DNA of 64,000 bases, from contig NZ_CP039634.1 of assembly GCF_004923295.1 (NCBI RefSeq), forward strand, positions 310,001 through 374,000, in the 5' to 3' direction. This DNA is from Azospirillum sp. TSH100. Lineage in GTDB: Bacteria; Pseudomonadota; Alphaproteobacteria; Azospirillales; Azospirillaceae. The notes beneath the pieces are model-generated. The model saw nothing but the letters and a program-made list of their open reading frames with translations, did not search any database and was not told the origin of the DNA. Positions 55,354 through 63,775 of this stretch are shown here, piece by piece. The stretch's first letter is position 1; each line of letters begins with the position of its first letter. Position numbers and translations under genes: made by a program.

Positions 55354-56784
55354 ATGCCGTCCGCCCGTCTGCCGTCCTGGGGTGGCACCCTGCTCGCCAC
55401 CGCCGCTCTCCTGTCCGCCAGCCTGACCATTGGCGCGGCCCACGCGCAGGATCAGCAGGCCCAAAGCCCGCAGGCCAAGCGTTATACCGCCACGCTCGCC
55501 GGCCATGCCGTGCTGCCGGCCGACACGCTGGTGCAGGCGCCGGCCGATGCCGGACCGCTGTTCGCGACATCCGGCAAATTCACCAATGCCGACCGCAAAC
55601 GCGTGGACGCCGTAGGCACCATCCGCGCCACTTCCTTCGCTTCCGACCCCAAGATTCCGCGCCAGACCGAGATCATGCTGCCGGTCGCGGGTCAGGCGGT
55701 GCAGGGCTTCTCCGCCGTCGTGCCCCAGCCCAATGGCGAGTTCCTGGCGCTGACCGACAACGGATTCGGCAGCAAGGTGAACTCGGTCGATGCGCTGCTG
55801 ATGGTCCATCGCGTCAAGCCGGACTGGCAGAGCGGTGCCATGCAGCGGCTGGAGACCATCTTCCTGCGTGATCCCGACCGCAAGGTTCCCTTCGCCATCG
55901 TCAACGAGAACACCACCAGCCGCTATCTGACCGGTGCCGACTTCGACCCCGAATCGCTGGTGGTCCAGCCCGACCGCCTGTTCATCGGCGACGAGTTCGG
56001 CCCCTATATCCTGGAACTGAGCCGCGACGGCGTGGTGATCGCGGTGCACGAGACGGTGGTCGACGGCAAGCCGGCCCGCTCGCCCGACCATTACCGCAAC
56101 AACGGCCTGCCGGCGGTACCGGGCACGGTCAGCTTCGAGGTCCGCCGTTCCCGCGGGTTCGAACCGATGGGCGTGTCGCCGGACGGCAGGACGCTGTACC
56201 CGTCGCTGGAAGGCCCGCTGTGGAACGCCGCTGCCAACGCCTTCGAGGCCAAGGACGGCCGCGCCTACACCCGCATCCTGGAGTTCGACGTCGCCAACCG
56301 CACGTACACCGGCAAGTCGTGGAAGTACAGGCTGGAAGACAACGCCAACGTCGTCGCCGACATGGCGATGATCGACGCCGGCAGCGCCCTGGTGATCGAG
56401 CGCGACGACACCACCGAAGGGGCCAGGACCCAGGCCTGCCAGGGCGAAGCCAAGCCCGACTGCTTCAACGCCCCGGCCGCCTTCAAACGCGTCTACAAGA
56501 TCGACATCGCAGGGGCCGACGTCGAGGGCTTCGTCCGCAAGGTCGGCTACATCGATCTGACCGACATCGCCGATCCCGACCACAAGGCCCGCGCCGGTCA
56601 GGCCCCGGAGGGCCGGTTCGTCATGCCCCATCTCGGGCCGGAGGGGCTGAACATCGTCGATGCCGACCACATCGTCGTCGTCAACGACAACAACCTGCCC
56701 TATTCCACCGGCCGGACCATCGGCAAGGCCGACGGCGACGAGATGGCGCTGCTGTCGGTCGGCGAGTTGCTGCGCGCCCGCTGA
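55354..56784 (+). CDS. Esterase-like activity of phytase family protein
   Basis: The 476-residue exported protein has a signal peptide (LLATAALLSASLTIGAAHAQ). The beta-propeller-like phytase/esterase fold shows FSAVVPQPNGEFLALTDNGFG, FDPESLVVQPDRLFIGDEFG, GFEPMGVSPDGRTLYPSLEG and HIVVVNDNNLPYSTGR, with repeated acidic loops for calcium. These families hydrolyse phosphate esters in the periplasm or outside the cell. The exact substrate is unknown. Possible Pho-type repeats upstream would fit phosphate control. It is monocistronic. Confidence 0.85.
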   Translation: MPSARLPSWGGTLLATAALLSASLTIGAAHAQDQQAQSPQAKRYTATLAGHAVLPADTLVQAPADAGPLFATSGKFTNADRKRVDAVGTIRATSFASDPKIPRQTEIMLPVAGQAVQGFSAVVPQPNGEFLALTDNGFGSKVNSVDALLMVHRVKPDWQSGAMQRLETIFLRDPDRKVPFAIVNENTTSRYLTGADFDPESLVVQPDRLFIGDEFGPYILELSRDGVVIAVHETVVDGKPARSPDHYRNNGLPAVPGTVSFEVRRSRGFEPMGVSPDGRTLYPSLEGPLWNAAANAFEAKDGRAYTRILEFDVANRTYTGKSWKYRLEDNANVVADMAMIDAGSALVIERDDTTEGARTQACQGEAKPDCFNAPAAFKRVYKIDIAGADVEGFVRKVGYIDLTDIADPDHKARAGQAPEGRFVMPHLGPEGLNIVDADHIVVVNDNNLPYSTGRTIGKADGDEMALLSVGELLRAR

Positions 56785-56789
56785 CGGCT

Positions 56790-56820
56790 GATCGCGCAAA
56801 GGTCCCGATCGCGCAAAGGT
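56790..56820 (+). repeat. 14-bp direct repeat
   Basis: GATCGCGCAAAGGT occurs at 56790-56803 and again at 56807-56820, followed by a hairpin built from GTCCGGAC units (56824-56854). This fills the gap between the phytase-like and DsbA-like genes. Confidence 0.55.
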
Positions 56821-56920
56821 GAAGTCCGGACGAGCGCTTTGCACTTGTCCGGACCTGATTGTCGGTCCAGTGTGGGCGGCCTTCGGCCCAATGTCCTTCG
56901 TGTTTCGGAGACCGCCCCTC

Positions 56921-57688
56921 ATGCGCCCCGCCCTGCCGTTCCTGCGTTCCGCCCTGCTCGCCCTGCCCGTCGCGGCGCTGGCGCTGTCCGCCACCGCCCC
57001 GGCCCATGCGCAATCGGCCAGCTTCGACACCAACCAGAAGGCGGCGATAGAGAGGATCGTCCGCGACTATCTGATGGAGCATCCGGAGGTGATCCTCCAG
57101 GCCGTCGAGGCCATGCAGGAACGCCAGAAGACCGCCGAGGCAGAACAGGCCCGCAAGGCGCTGGTGGAGAACAGGCAGGAGTTGCTCCGCAGCCCCGCCG
57201 ACGTCGTCATCGGCAACCCGCAGGGCGATGTAACGGTGGTGGAGTTCTTCGACTACCAATGCGGCTACTGCAAGGCGGTGCAGGCCGACACCCAGTCGCT
57301 GATCAAGGGCGATCCCAAGCTGCGTTTCGTGCTGAAGGAATTCCCGATCCTGGGGCCGGCATCGCTGGTCGCCTCCAAGGCGGCGCTCGCCTCGCGCGGT
57401 CAGGGCAAGTACGTCGAATTCCACAATGCCCTGATGGCCCAGCGCGGCCAGCTGGACGAGGCGGTCATCATGCGGTTGGCCAAGTCGGTCGGTCTCGACA
57501 CCGACCGGCTGAAGAAGGACATGGACTCGCCGGACGTGCTGAAGGTGATCGCCGCCAACCAGGCGCTGGCCGAGAAGCTGAACATCCGCGGCACCCCCGC
57601 CTTCGTCTTCGGTGACGAGCTGGTGCCCGGCGCCATCAAGCTGGACGACATGAAGCGGCTGACCGACGCCGCCCGCGCCAAGGGCTGA
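56921..57688 (+). CDS. DsbA family thiol-disulfide protein
   Basis: The 255-residue exported protein has a signal peptide (LRSALLALPVAALALSATAP, cleaved after AHAQ). A helical N-terminal part (AIERIVRDYLMEHPEVILQA) is typical of DsbA/Com1-like proteins. The thioredoxin fold has the active site FFDYQCGYCKAV (CGYC at residues 113-116) and the cis-Pro loop IRGTPAFVFG. It probably forms or isomerises disulfides in the periplasm. ATG 56921 gives the best signal peptide; ATG 56891 is possible. A HAD gene follows by 13 bp. Confidence 0.9.
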   Translation: MRPALPFLRSALLALPVAALALSATAPAHAQSASFDTNQKAAIERIVRDYLMEHPEVILQAVEAMQERQKTAEAEQARKALVENRQELLRSPADVVIGNPQGDVTVVEFFDYQCGYCKAVQADTQSLIKGDPKLRFVLKEFPILGPASLVASKAALASRGQGKYVEFHNALMAQRGQLDEAVIMRLAKSVGLDTDRLKKDMDSPDVLKVIAANQALAEKLNIRGTPAFVFGDELVPGAIKLDDMKRLTDAARAKG

Positions 57689-57701
57689 GGTGGATCGTTT
57701 C

Positions 57702-58331
57702 ATGACCGGAATGACCGAGCGGGCCAAGCCGTCCATCGTTGTCTTCGATGTCGGGCAGGTGCTGATCGAATGGGATCCGCGTCATCTCTACCGCGAGCTG
57801 TTCGATGGCTATGAAGACCTGATGGAGGATTTCCTCGACCGGGTCTGCACCCCGGCCTGGAACCTGGAGCAGGATCGCGGCCGCCCTTGGAAGGACGCGG
57901 TCACCCTGCTGACCGAGGAACATCCGGACTGCGCCGAGCTGATCCGTGCCTATGACGACATGTGGGAACGCATGGTTCCCGGCCCGATCCCCGGCACCCC
58001 TGACATCCTGGCGGAGCTGAAGAGCCGCGGCGTACCCGTCTATGCCATCACCAATTTCTCGGTCGACAAATTCGAGCTGACGCGCAAGCGTTTCGACTTC
58101 CTGAACGGCTTCGACGGCATCATCGTTTCGGGTCAGGAACGGCTGGTGAAGCCTGATCCGGCGATCTATCGGCTGCTGATGGACCGTTACGGTCTCGAAC
58201 CGAAGGACTGCTACTTCATCGACGACAACCCCGACAATGTCGAGGCGGCCAAGTCGGTGGGCATGTCGGCGCACCTGTTCCTGGGCGCCGAGGCTCTGCG
58301 GCGCGATCTGGAGGCGCTGGGGCTGCTGTGA
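57702..58331 (+). CDS. HAD family phosphatase (YihX-like)
   Basis: A 209-residue HAD hydrolase. Motif I is VVFDVGQVLIEWDPRHL: the second Asp of DxD is replaced by Gly, as in the YihX/epoxide hydrolase-like subgroup. Motif II is YAITNFS, the Lys is in ERLVKPDPAIY and motif IV is FIDDNPDNVEAAKSVG. YihX dephosphorylates glucose 1-phosphate, but substrate choice here is open. ATG 57702 has AGGTGGA seven bases upstream. It is likely co-transcribed with the DsbA-like gene. Confidence 0.82.
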   Translation: MTGMTERAKPSIVVFDVGQVLIEWDPRHLYRELFDGYEDLMEDFLDRVCTPAWNLEQDRGRPWKDAVTLLTEEHPDCAELIRAYDDMWERMVPGPIPGTPDILAELKSRGVPVYAITNFSVDKFELTRKRFDFLNGFDGIIVSGQERLVKPDPAIYRLLMDRYGLEPKDCYFIDDNPDNVEAAKSVGMSAHLFLGAEALRRDLEALGLL

Positions 58332-58340
58332 CGCGGTCCC

Positions 58341-59009
58341 CTACTCCGCCGCCGCCTCGCGGTCGGTGGCGGAGTTGAACGCGTAGGTCTTCCAGGTCGG
58401 CTCATAGCTGTCGTCAGCCTGGTTGCCCCAGACCGACCAGTTGGGCCGGGCGCCGCGGGCGAACATCTCAAGATAGGGGCCGGGGCTGCACGCCTCGATC
58501 AGTTCATACTGTTCGTCGGGCTTGCGGCTGTGCTCGCGCTTGCGGCTCTCGATCAGATTGACCTGGCTGCGGCCGGGCGGCAGCGTCCGGGCCTTCTTGC
58601 CGCGGACACCGAACAGGATCAGTTCGGTCACGTTGCGGAAGTAGAACCCCACCCCGCGTCCGTCGGACCCGCCATCCTTGCGCACCTTGTGCCAGATCAG
58701 GTTGGTCTTGTACTCGAAACCCCAGTTGCGCATCACCTGCAAGCCTTCCGGCAGCAGCGCGTTGGGCACCCAAAGATACAGATGGGCGGTCGGAGCGGCG
58801 ATGTCGGCGACCGGCAGGGCGCAGATGTCCTCCACCGTCATGGTGCCGTAGCGGGACAAGCGGCGATGCTCCGGCGCCATCTTGCCGGTGCGGTTGACGA
58901 AGCGCCAGGGCGGGTCCGCCATCACGGTGGCGAAGCGCCGGTCACCAGCGAAGGCCACCAGATCCTGCGCCGGATCCGATGCCGCCGCCACCGTCTTGCT
59001 GTCGCCCAT
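58341..59009 (-). CDS. MT-A70 family DNA/RNA N6-adenine methyltransferase
   Basis: The 222-residue enzyme has ATVMADPPWRFVNRTG (DPPW catalytic motif), MTVEDICALPVADIAAPTAH, LYLWVPNALLPEG, the NLIWHKVRKDGGSDGRGVGF loop, ELILFGVRGK, SRKREHSRKPDEQYELIEA and the SAM-site-like GARPNWSVWGNQ. MT-A70 proteins methylate N6 of adenine in DNA or RNA. No restriction enzyme or phage gene adjoins it, so it looks like a solitary modification enzyme. ATG 59009 with GAGG five bases ahead is chosen over a longer frame. It is convergent with the HAD gene. Confidence 0.85.
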   Translation of the reverse strand: MGDSKTVAAASDPAQDLVAFAGDRRFATVMADPPWRFVNRTGKMAPEHRRLSRYGTMTVEDICALPVADIAAPTAHLYLWVPNALLPEGLQVMRNWGFEYKTNLIWHKVRKDGGSDGRGVGFYFRNVTELILFGVRGKKARTLPPGRSQVNLIESRKREHSRKPDEQYELIEACSPGPYLEMFARGARPNWSVWGNQADDSYEPTWKTYAFNSATDREAAAE

Positions 59010-59137
59010 CGCTGCCTCGAAATCCTGAACAAATAGGGTACCGGGAGGGGTGCAAACTCGCACGGGGGGACAGCGCCGTCAATCCGGTCTGAACCGCCGC
59101 GGCGATGCTGCCACAGCCACCGGCGCCACGATCCCCG

Positions 59138-59860
59138 TCACTCCTCCTCGCCGGCCTCGGCCATGGCGCGCAGGGACGCGCGTTCGGCGACGCTGACGGT
59201 CAGCCCCTGGGTTTCCACGCCGACGGCGCGCAGCTTGGCGAGCGCCCGCGACAGGGTTTCCGGCTGCATGCCCAGGCGGCGGGCGATCAGCGCCTTGTCG
59301 AAGGGAAGCTGGAACTGCGCCGGCCCGTCGCCCGGCGGGCAGACGCGCATCAGGAAGGCGGCGACCCGCTGCGGCGCCGGTTGGACCTGAAGCTGTTCGA
59401 TCTGCGTCACCAGATGGCGCAGGCGGACCGAGAGCGATCCCAGCATGCCGAACGCGATGCGGTCGTCCTCGCGCAGGCAGCGGGCGAATCCGTCAGCGGT
59501 CAGGGTCATCACGCGCGCGTCGGTTACCGCCTCCGCACAGACCGGGAACTTGCCGTCGGCGAACATGGCGGCCTCGGCAAAACTCTCCGCCGGGCCGATG
59601 ACATGCACGACCGCCTCCGTTCCGTCGCGGGTCAGGCGGTAAAGCTTCACCCAGCCATCGAGCAGCACGAAGAAACGGTCGGCCGGCTCGTCCTGGAGAA
59701 ACAGCGTGGTGCCGCGTGACACCGGCCGCACGATGGCGACGCCGCCGAGCAGTGACACCGCACGGTCGGTCAGCTTGGCGAACAGCGGGATTGCGCGCAG
59801 TGCGGCAGCGTCTTCCGACGACAGATTCGAATGCGACAGGTTCGAATGGTTGACGGTCAT
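59138..59860 (-). CDS. Crp/Fnr family transcriptional regulator
   Basis: A 240-residue regulator: a cyclic-nucleotide-type beta roll (residues 25-140, RGTTLFLQDEPADRFFVLLD), a long dimer helix, and a C-terminal winged helix with FDKALIARRLGMQPETLSRA as recognition region. It has no cysteine set for an Fnr iron-sulfur cluster, so the effector is a small molecule or none. The N-terminus repeats HSNLSHSNLS. It overlaps yjgV-like gene by ATGA, so the membrane protein is made from the same message. Confidence 0.85.
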   Translation of the reverse strand: MTVNHSNLSHSNLSSEDAAALRAIPLFAKLTDRAVSLLGGVAIVRPVSRGTTLFLQDEPADRFFVLLDGWVKLYRLTRDGTEAVVHVIGPAESFAEAAMFADGKFPVCAEAVTDARVMTLTADGFARCLREDDRIAFGMLGSLSVRLRHLVTQIEQLQVQPAPQRVAAFLMRVCPPGDGPAQFQLPFDKALIARRLGMQPETLSRALAKLRAVGVETQGLTVSVAERASLRAMAEAGEEE

Positions 59861-60462
59861 GACAGCTTCGCCTCCCCGTTCGCCGACGGAATTGGTGTTG
59901 CCAAGGGTGCCGGTTGCGGGGGCGCCATCCCGGTGCCGCGCAGCAGCATCCAGGCGTTGACGACGATCCCGGTCAGGTCCGAGATCATCCCCGGCACCGA
60001 TCCCACCAGACTGTTGTGCACGAACCAGCAGGGCAAAGCCACCAGCATGGTGCCGCGAAATCGCGCAACCTGTGTTTGGTAGCGGGCAAGGCTGATCAGT
60101 GCCATTCCCGCCGCGGCGAAGGCCGACGGCAGACCGGTCCATGTGAGCGCCATCACAACGGCGATCACCGGCAGAATCAGCAGATAGGCGATTCGGAAAG
60201 CCGCCCGGCCGCCGACCGCCAGCGCCGCCAAAACCTGAATCGCCGCAAGTCCGTTCAGCGCCGCCGCAGTCGGGGCGTCGACCAGGGCGAAATGCAGGGC
60301 AAAACACAAGCAGGGCACAAGCTGCACCAGCAGCATGGCGGTTCGACTGTGGAAGAAGGGCCAGAGCATGCCGCCGATCGTGCCGCAAAAACCGAGCAGC
60401 TGCGCCACCGACCATCCACCATCCTCAACCGCCTGAAGCAGGTCGGTCAGCAGCTCGCTCAT
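59857..60462 (-). CDS. YgjV family inner membrane protein
   Basis: A 201-residue membrane protein with about six helices (LLGFCGTIGGMLWPFFHSRT, LLVQLVPCLCFALHFALV, AALNGLAAIQVLAALAVGG, YLLILPVIAVVMALTWTG). It is of the YgjV type, with the AALNGLAAIQ segment and WFVHNSLVGSVPGMISDLTG characteristic. The function is unknown. The stop codon overlaps the start of the Crp/Fnr gene, so both are translated from one message, with this gene first. Confidence 0.8.
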   Translation of the reverse strand: MSELLTDLLQAVEDGGWSVAQLLGFCGTIGGMLWPFFHSRTAMLLVQLVPCLCFALHFALVDAPTAAALNGLAAIQVLAALAVGGRAAFRIAYLLILPVIAVVMALTWTGLPSAFAAAGMALISLARYQTQVARFRGTMLVALPCWFVHNSLVGSVPGMISDLTGIVVNAWMLLRGTGMAPPQPAPLATPIPSANGEAKLS

Positions 60463-60865
60463 GCCGGATCGCGCCTTACGACAGCTTGGAACAGCGGGTT
60501 AAACAACGGGAGGCCGGTCTGAAACAGCGCCAGCCGCCCCGGAGGGCGGCGCCAAAGAGCAGACGGAGAAAGAAGGAAGAAAGAGCGGAAGACACACGCA
60601 ACGAACAGCCGGGCCATACTGGAGCCACGGCCGGATCACTCACGAGCCAGGACCGCAAATGCAGCAGAACAAAAGACAGGAACGCACGGCGCGCCCCCTG
60701 TGAAGGGGGGCACCGTGCGTTGAAAGTCCGGACTCTCACCGGGAAATCCGGGGCCGATTCGGCCCGGGATTTCGTCAGGCTTTTCAGCCAAGCGGAGCCG
60801 GCCGGTACGGCGCGCGTCCGGAGAGGACGAACGCCGTGCGGCCGAGGCCCGGGTAACCCGGAGCC
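60463..60865. other. Gene-free stretch with hairpins
   Basis: These 403 bp lie between the YgjV start and the cold shock stop. I see no convincing gene. Two strong hairpins are present: the terminator at 60681-60721 and a near-perfect 31-base inverted repeat at 60743-60773 (GAAATCC to GGATTTC, inner GGCCGA/TCGGCC). The low end must hold the promoter of the YgjV-Crp operon. Confidence 0.6.
60681..60721 (-). terminator. Terminator of the cold shock gene
   Basis: AACGCACGG pairs with CCGTGCGTT and an inner GCCCCCT with AGGGGGC. On the minus strand a GTCTTTTG run follows. It lies 145 bp after the cold shock stop, so a long 3' untranslated region is implied. Confidence 0.7.
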
Positions 60866-61429
60866 TTACAGGTACTCGACCTTGCCCGCTTCCGGACCCT
60901 TCTGGCCCTGGCGAACGGTGACGCGCACCTGATCGCCTTCCTGAAGGGTCTGCATGCCCGAACGGCGCAGCACGTTGACATGGACGAAGACGTCCTTGCC
61001 ACCGGTGCTGGGCGTGATGAAGCCAAAGCCCTTGTCGGCATTGAACCACTTCACGGTGCCGTCGACCTCTTCGCCACCGGCGCCGCCGGCATCGTAGCCG
61101 CCGCGGTCATAGCCGCCACGGTCGAAGCCACCGGTCGTCCGCGGACGGGCCGAACGCTGAGCGGTCGACGTATCGACCGTGTGGATGGAGGCCACCTGCG
61201 GACCCTTCGGCCCACGGGCCAGATCACAGGTGATGGTGGTGCCTTCGTCCAGCGCGTCGTAGCCGGCGGCCTGAACCGCGGAGACGTGCAGGAAGGCATC
61301 GGGCGAACCGTCCTCAGGCGACACGAAGCCGAACCCCTTGGTGGGGTTGAACCACTTCACGGTGGCGGTAACGTTGGACTTGGTGATCTCGGGAGCGCGG
61401 AAGCCCTGGCGGGGCGGGCGATCGAACAT
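60866..61429 (-). CDS. Cold shock protein with two cold shock domains
   Basis: The 187-residue protein contains two nucleic-acid-binding domains. The first (residues 20-75) has TATVKWFNPTKGFGFVSPED and DAFLHVSAVQAAG. The second (about 122-187) has GTVKWFNADKGFGFITPSTG and DVFVHVNVLRRSG. A Gly/Arg/Asp-rich linker (GGFDRGGYDRGGYD) joins them. Double-domain proteins of this kind are typical of alphaproteobacteria and act as RNA chaperones. The 250-bp upstream region may hold a regulatory leader. All RNP-type aromatic residues are present. Confidence 0.92.
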   Translation of the reverse strand: MFDRPPRQGFRAPEITKSNVTATVKWFNPTKGFGFVSPEDGSPDAFLHVSAVQAAGYDALDEGTTITCDLARGPKGPQVASIHTVDTSTAQRSARPRTTGGFDRGGYDRGGYDAGGAGGEEVDGTVKWFNADKGFGFITPSTGGKDVFVHVNVLRRSGMQTLQEGDQVRVTVRQGQKGPEAGKVEYL

Positions 61430-61683
61430 GTGTCTTCAAGCTCATAGAGTGTGCCGAATGTCTTTTGTCACAGGGATCCGGTCCCAGGTCAAGCCTTCCA
61501 AAGGAAAGATGGCCGAATCGCCGCTAATTGCCCCACCCCAGGCTCACGCTTGTCGGTCCCCTCCTGGCGATATCAGGCGGAAGCGGCACCGAAGTGCCGC
61601 CCTGCCTGCCGGTTCCGGCACCCCTGTACCGCGCCCCTTGATGCGACTCGGAAGGTTTTGCACGCGCTCCGTGCGCCGCCGGT

Positions 61684-62790
61684 TCAGGCCGCCGACTGGT
61701 TCAACGTGGGATAGTCGGTGTAGCCGTGACGGTCCCCGCCATAGAAGGTCTTCTGGTCCGGTTCGGCCAGCGGAGCATCGATGCGCAGCCGCTCCACCAG
61801 ATCGGGGTTGGCGATGAAGGGTCGGCCAAAGGCGATCATGTCGGCATGGCCGCTGGCCGCCGCCTGGATCGCCATCGCGCGGTCATAAACGTTGTTGGCC
61901 ATGTAACGGCCCTTGTAGAGCCCGCGCAGTTCGGCGAGATCGCCGCCGAATCCGGGATGCGGGCCGCGGGTCACGCCCTCGATCATATGCAGATAGGCGA
62001 GGCCATAGTCGTTCAGGCGGCGGATCACCGGGCTGAAAGTGCCGACCGGGTCGCTTTCCCGGGCGTCGTTGGCCGGGCTGAGCGGCGACAGGCGGATGCC
62101 GACGCGGTCGGCCCCGGCTTCCGCCACCACGGCATCCAGCACCTCGAACAGGAAGCGGGCACGATTCTCCACCGAACCGCCATAGGCGTCGGTCCGCCTG
62201 TTGGTGCCGTCGCGCAGGAACTGGTCGATCAGATAGCCGTTGGCGGCGTGCACCTCCACCATGTCGAAGCCGGCGGCCAGCGCATTCCGGGTGGCGCGGC
62301 GGTAATCCTCGACGATGCCCGGAAGCTCTTCCACGTCGAGCGCCCGCGGAGTCGGGATGTCCTTGAAGCCATCGACGGTGAAGGCCTTCATCTCCGGCCT
62401 GACCGCGGAGGGCGCCACCGGCAGGGCGCCGCCGGGCTGCAGATCGGGGTGGGAGATGCGGCCGACATGCCAGAGTTGGAGGCACATGTGCCCGCCCTTG
62501 GCATGCACGGCATCGGTGACCAGCCTCCAGCCCGCCACCTGTGCGTCGCTGTGGATGCCGGGGGTATAGGCATAGCCCTTGCCCTGCGGCGAGATCTGCG
62601 TCGCCTCGGCGATGATCAGGCCGGCGCTGGCGCGCTGGGCATAATAGTCGGCGTTCATCGCGGTCGGCACGCCGGTGGCGTTGTCGGTGCGGCTGCGGGT
62701 CAGCGGCGCCATGGCGATGCGGTTGGGCAGGGTGTAGCGCCCGATCGTCACCGGCTGGAACAGGGGGGCCGCGTCCTGGCTGTCCGTCAT
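61684..62790 (-). CDS. Old yellow enzyme family flavin reductase
   Basis: The 368-residue FMN enzyme (NemA/OYE group) has LFQPVTIGRYTLPNRIAMAP, LTRSRTDNATGVPT, the QLWHVGRISHPDLQPGG loop, and the substrate motif DMVEVHAANGYLIDQFL with the His-Ala-Asn pair. TNRRTDAYGGSVENRARFLF and the FMN phosphate site MIAFGRPFIANPDLVERL complete it. It reduces activated alkenes, nitroesters or nitroaromatics with NAD(P)H. ATG 62790 is the start. It is divergent from the histidine phosphatase gene. Confidence 0.93.
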   Translation of the reverse strand: MTDSQDAAPLFQPVTIGRYTLPNRIAMAPLTRSRTDNATGVPTAMNADYYAQRASAGLIIAEATQISPQGKGYAYTPGIHSDAQVAGWRLVTDAVHAKGGHMCLQLWHVGRISHPDLQPGGALPVAPSAVRPEMKAFTVDGFKDIPTPRALDVEELPGIVEDYRRATRNALAAGFDMVEVHAANGYLIDQFLRDGTNRRTDAYGGSVENRARFLFEVLDAVVAEAGADRVGIRLSPLSPANDARESDPVGTFSPVIRRLNDYGLAYLHMIEGVTRGPHPGFGGDLAELRGLYKGRYMANNVYDRAMAIQAAASGHADMIAFGRPFIANPDLVERLRIDAPLAEPDQKTFYGGDRHGYTDYPTLNQSAA

Positions 62791-62985
62791 GTCCGATCCA
62801 TTCTGATGGTTGGGAACTGGACAGGAAAGAGTGGCCCGCCACAAGCGCCCGGCAAGGCTTCGCCGCACCGCAGCAACCCAACGGGCGGCATGGCTGCCAT
62901 ACCGTGCCGGGCCTCCCGGAGGGACCTTTCGCGGGCTCCGGCGGTTATTCCCGGCACAACCCTCCACCGGAAAACGGGACCGTCG

Positions 62986-63765
62986 ATGCAGCACGCGCCG
63001 ATTCAGCACCCTTGGCCCGAGCGCCTCTGGATCGTCCGCCATGGGGAGAGCGCCGGGAACGTCGCCCGCGACGCCGCGCATGCCGCCGGGCTCGGCCGGA
63101 TCGACATTGCCGAGCGCGACGTGGATGTTCCGCTCAGCCCGCTGGGCGAGCGGCAGTCCGACGCGCTCGGCCGCTGGTTCGCCGCCATGCCGGCGGTGGA
63201 ACGGCCGGACGTGGTGCTGACCTCGCCCTACCGGCGGGCGATGCGCACGGCGGAGCGGCTGCACCAGTCCGGCGGGCTGCCCGTCCATCCCAACGACTTC
63301 GTCATCGACGAGCGGCTGCGCGAGAAGGAGTTCGGCGTGCTCGACCGGCTGACCACCGCCGGCATCCGCCGGGAATTCCCCGAACAGGCCGAATTCCGCC
63401 GCCTGCTGGGCAAATTCTATCACCGCCCGCCGGGGGGCGAGAGCTGGTGCGACGTGATCCTGCGGCTGCGCAGCGCGCTCGACACCGTCAGCCTGCATCA
63501 TGGTGGCCGGCGGGTGCTGATCGTCGGACATCAGGTGGTGGTGCTGTGCCTGCGCTATCTGCTGGAGAGCCTGACGGAGGAGGAGATCCTCGCCATCGAC
63601 GCGGCCGGCGACGTCGCCAACTGCTCCATCACCGAGTACCGCTTCGACGCCCAGGCCGGGCCACGGGGCGGGCTGCTGCTGCACCGCTACAACGTCGTCG
63701 CCCCGCTGGAGGAGGCCGGCGCCCCGGTCACCGCCGAGCCGGATGCGGCGGTTGCAGCCCGCTGA
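62986..63765 (+). CDS. Histidine phosphatase family protein
   Basis: The 259-residue phosphoglycerate mutase-like phosphatase has the catalytic LWIVRHGESAGNVARD. LSPLGERQSDALG and VVLTSPYRRAMRTAE follow, the acid is in DERLREKEFGVLD, and the second His is in VLIVGHQVVVLCLR. All four catalytic residues are present. The substrate is probably a phosphorylated metabolite, not identified. ATG 62986 follows ACGGGA. The hydrate dehydratase gene begins ten bp after its stop. Confidence 0.85.
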   Translation: MQHAPIQHPWPERLWIVRHGESAGNVARDAAHAAGLGRIDIAERDVDVPLSPLGERQSDALGRWFAAMPAVERPDVVLTSPYRRAMRTAERLHQSGGLPVHPNDFVIDERLREKEFGVLDRLTTAGIRREFPEQAEFRRLLGKFYHRPPGGESWCDVILRLRSALDTVSLHHGGRRVLIVGHQVVVLCLRYLLESLTEEEILAIDAAGDVANCSITEYRFDAQAGPRGGLLLHRYNVVAPLEEAGAPVTAEPDAAVAAR

Positions 63766-63775
63766 GGAGACGCGA

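Noticed and set aside
60476..60739. A small minus-strand frame between ygjV-like and cold shock genes
   Set aside because: It runs through the terminator hairpin and shows no protein-like pattern beyond chance.
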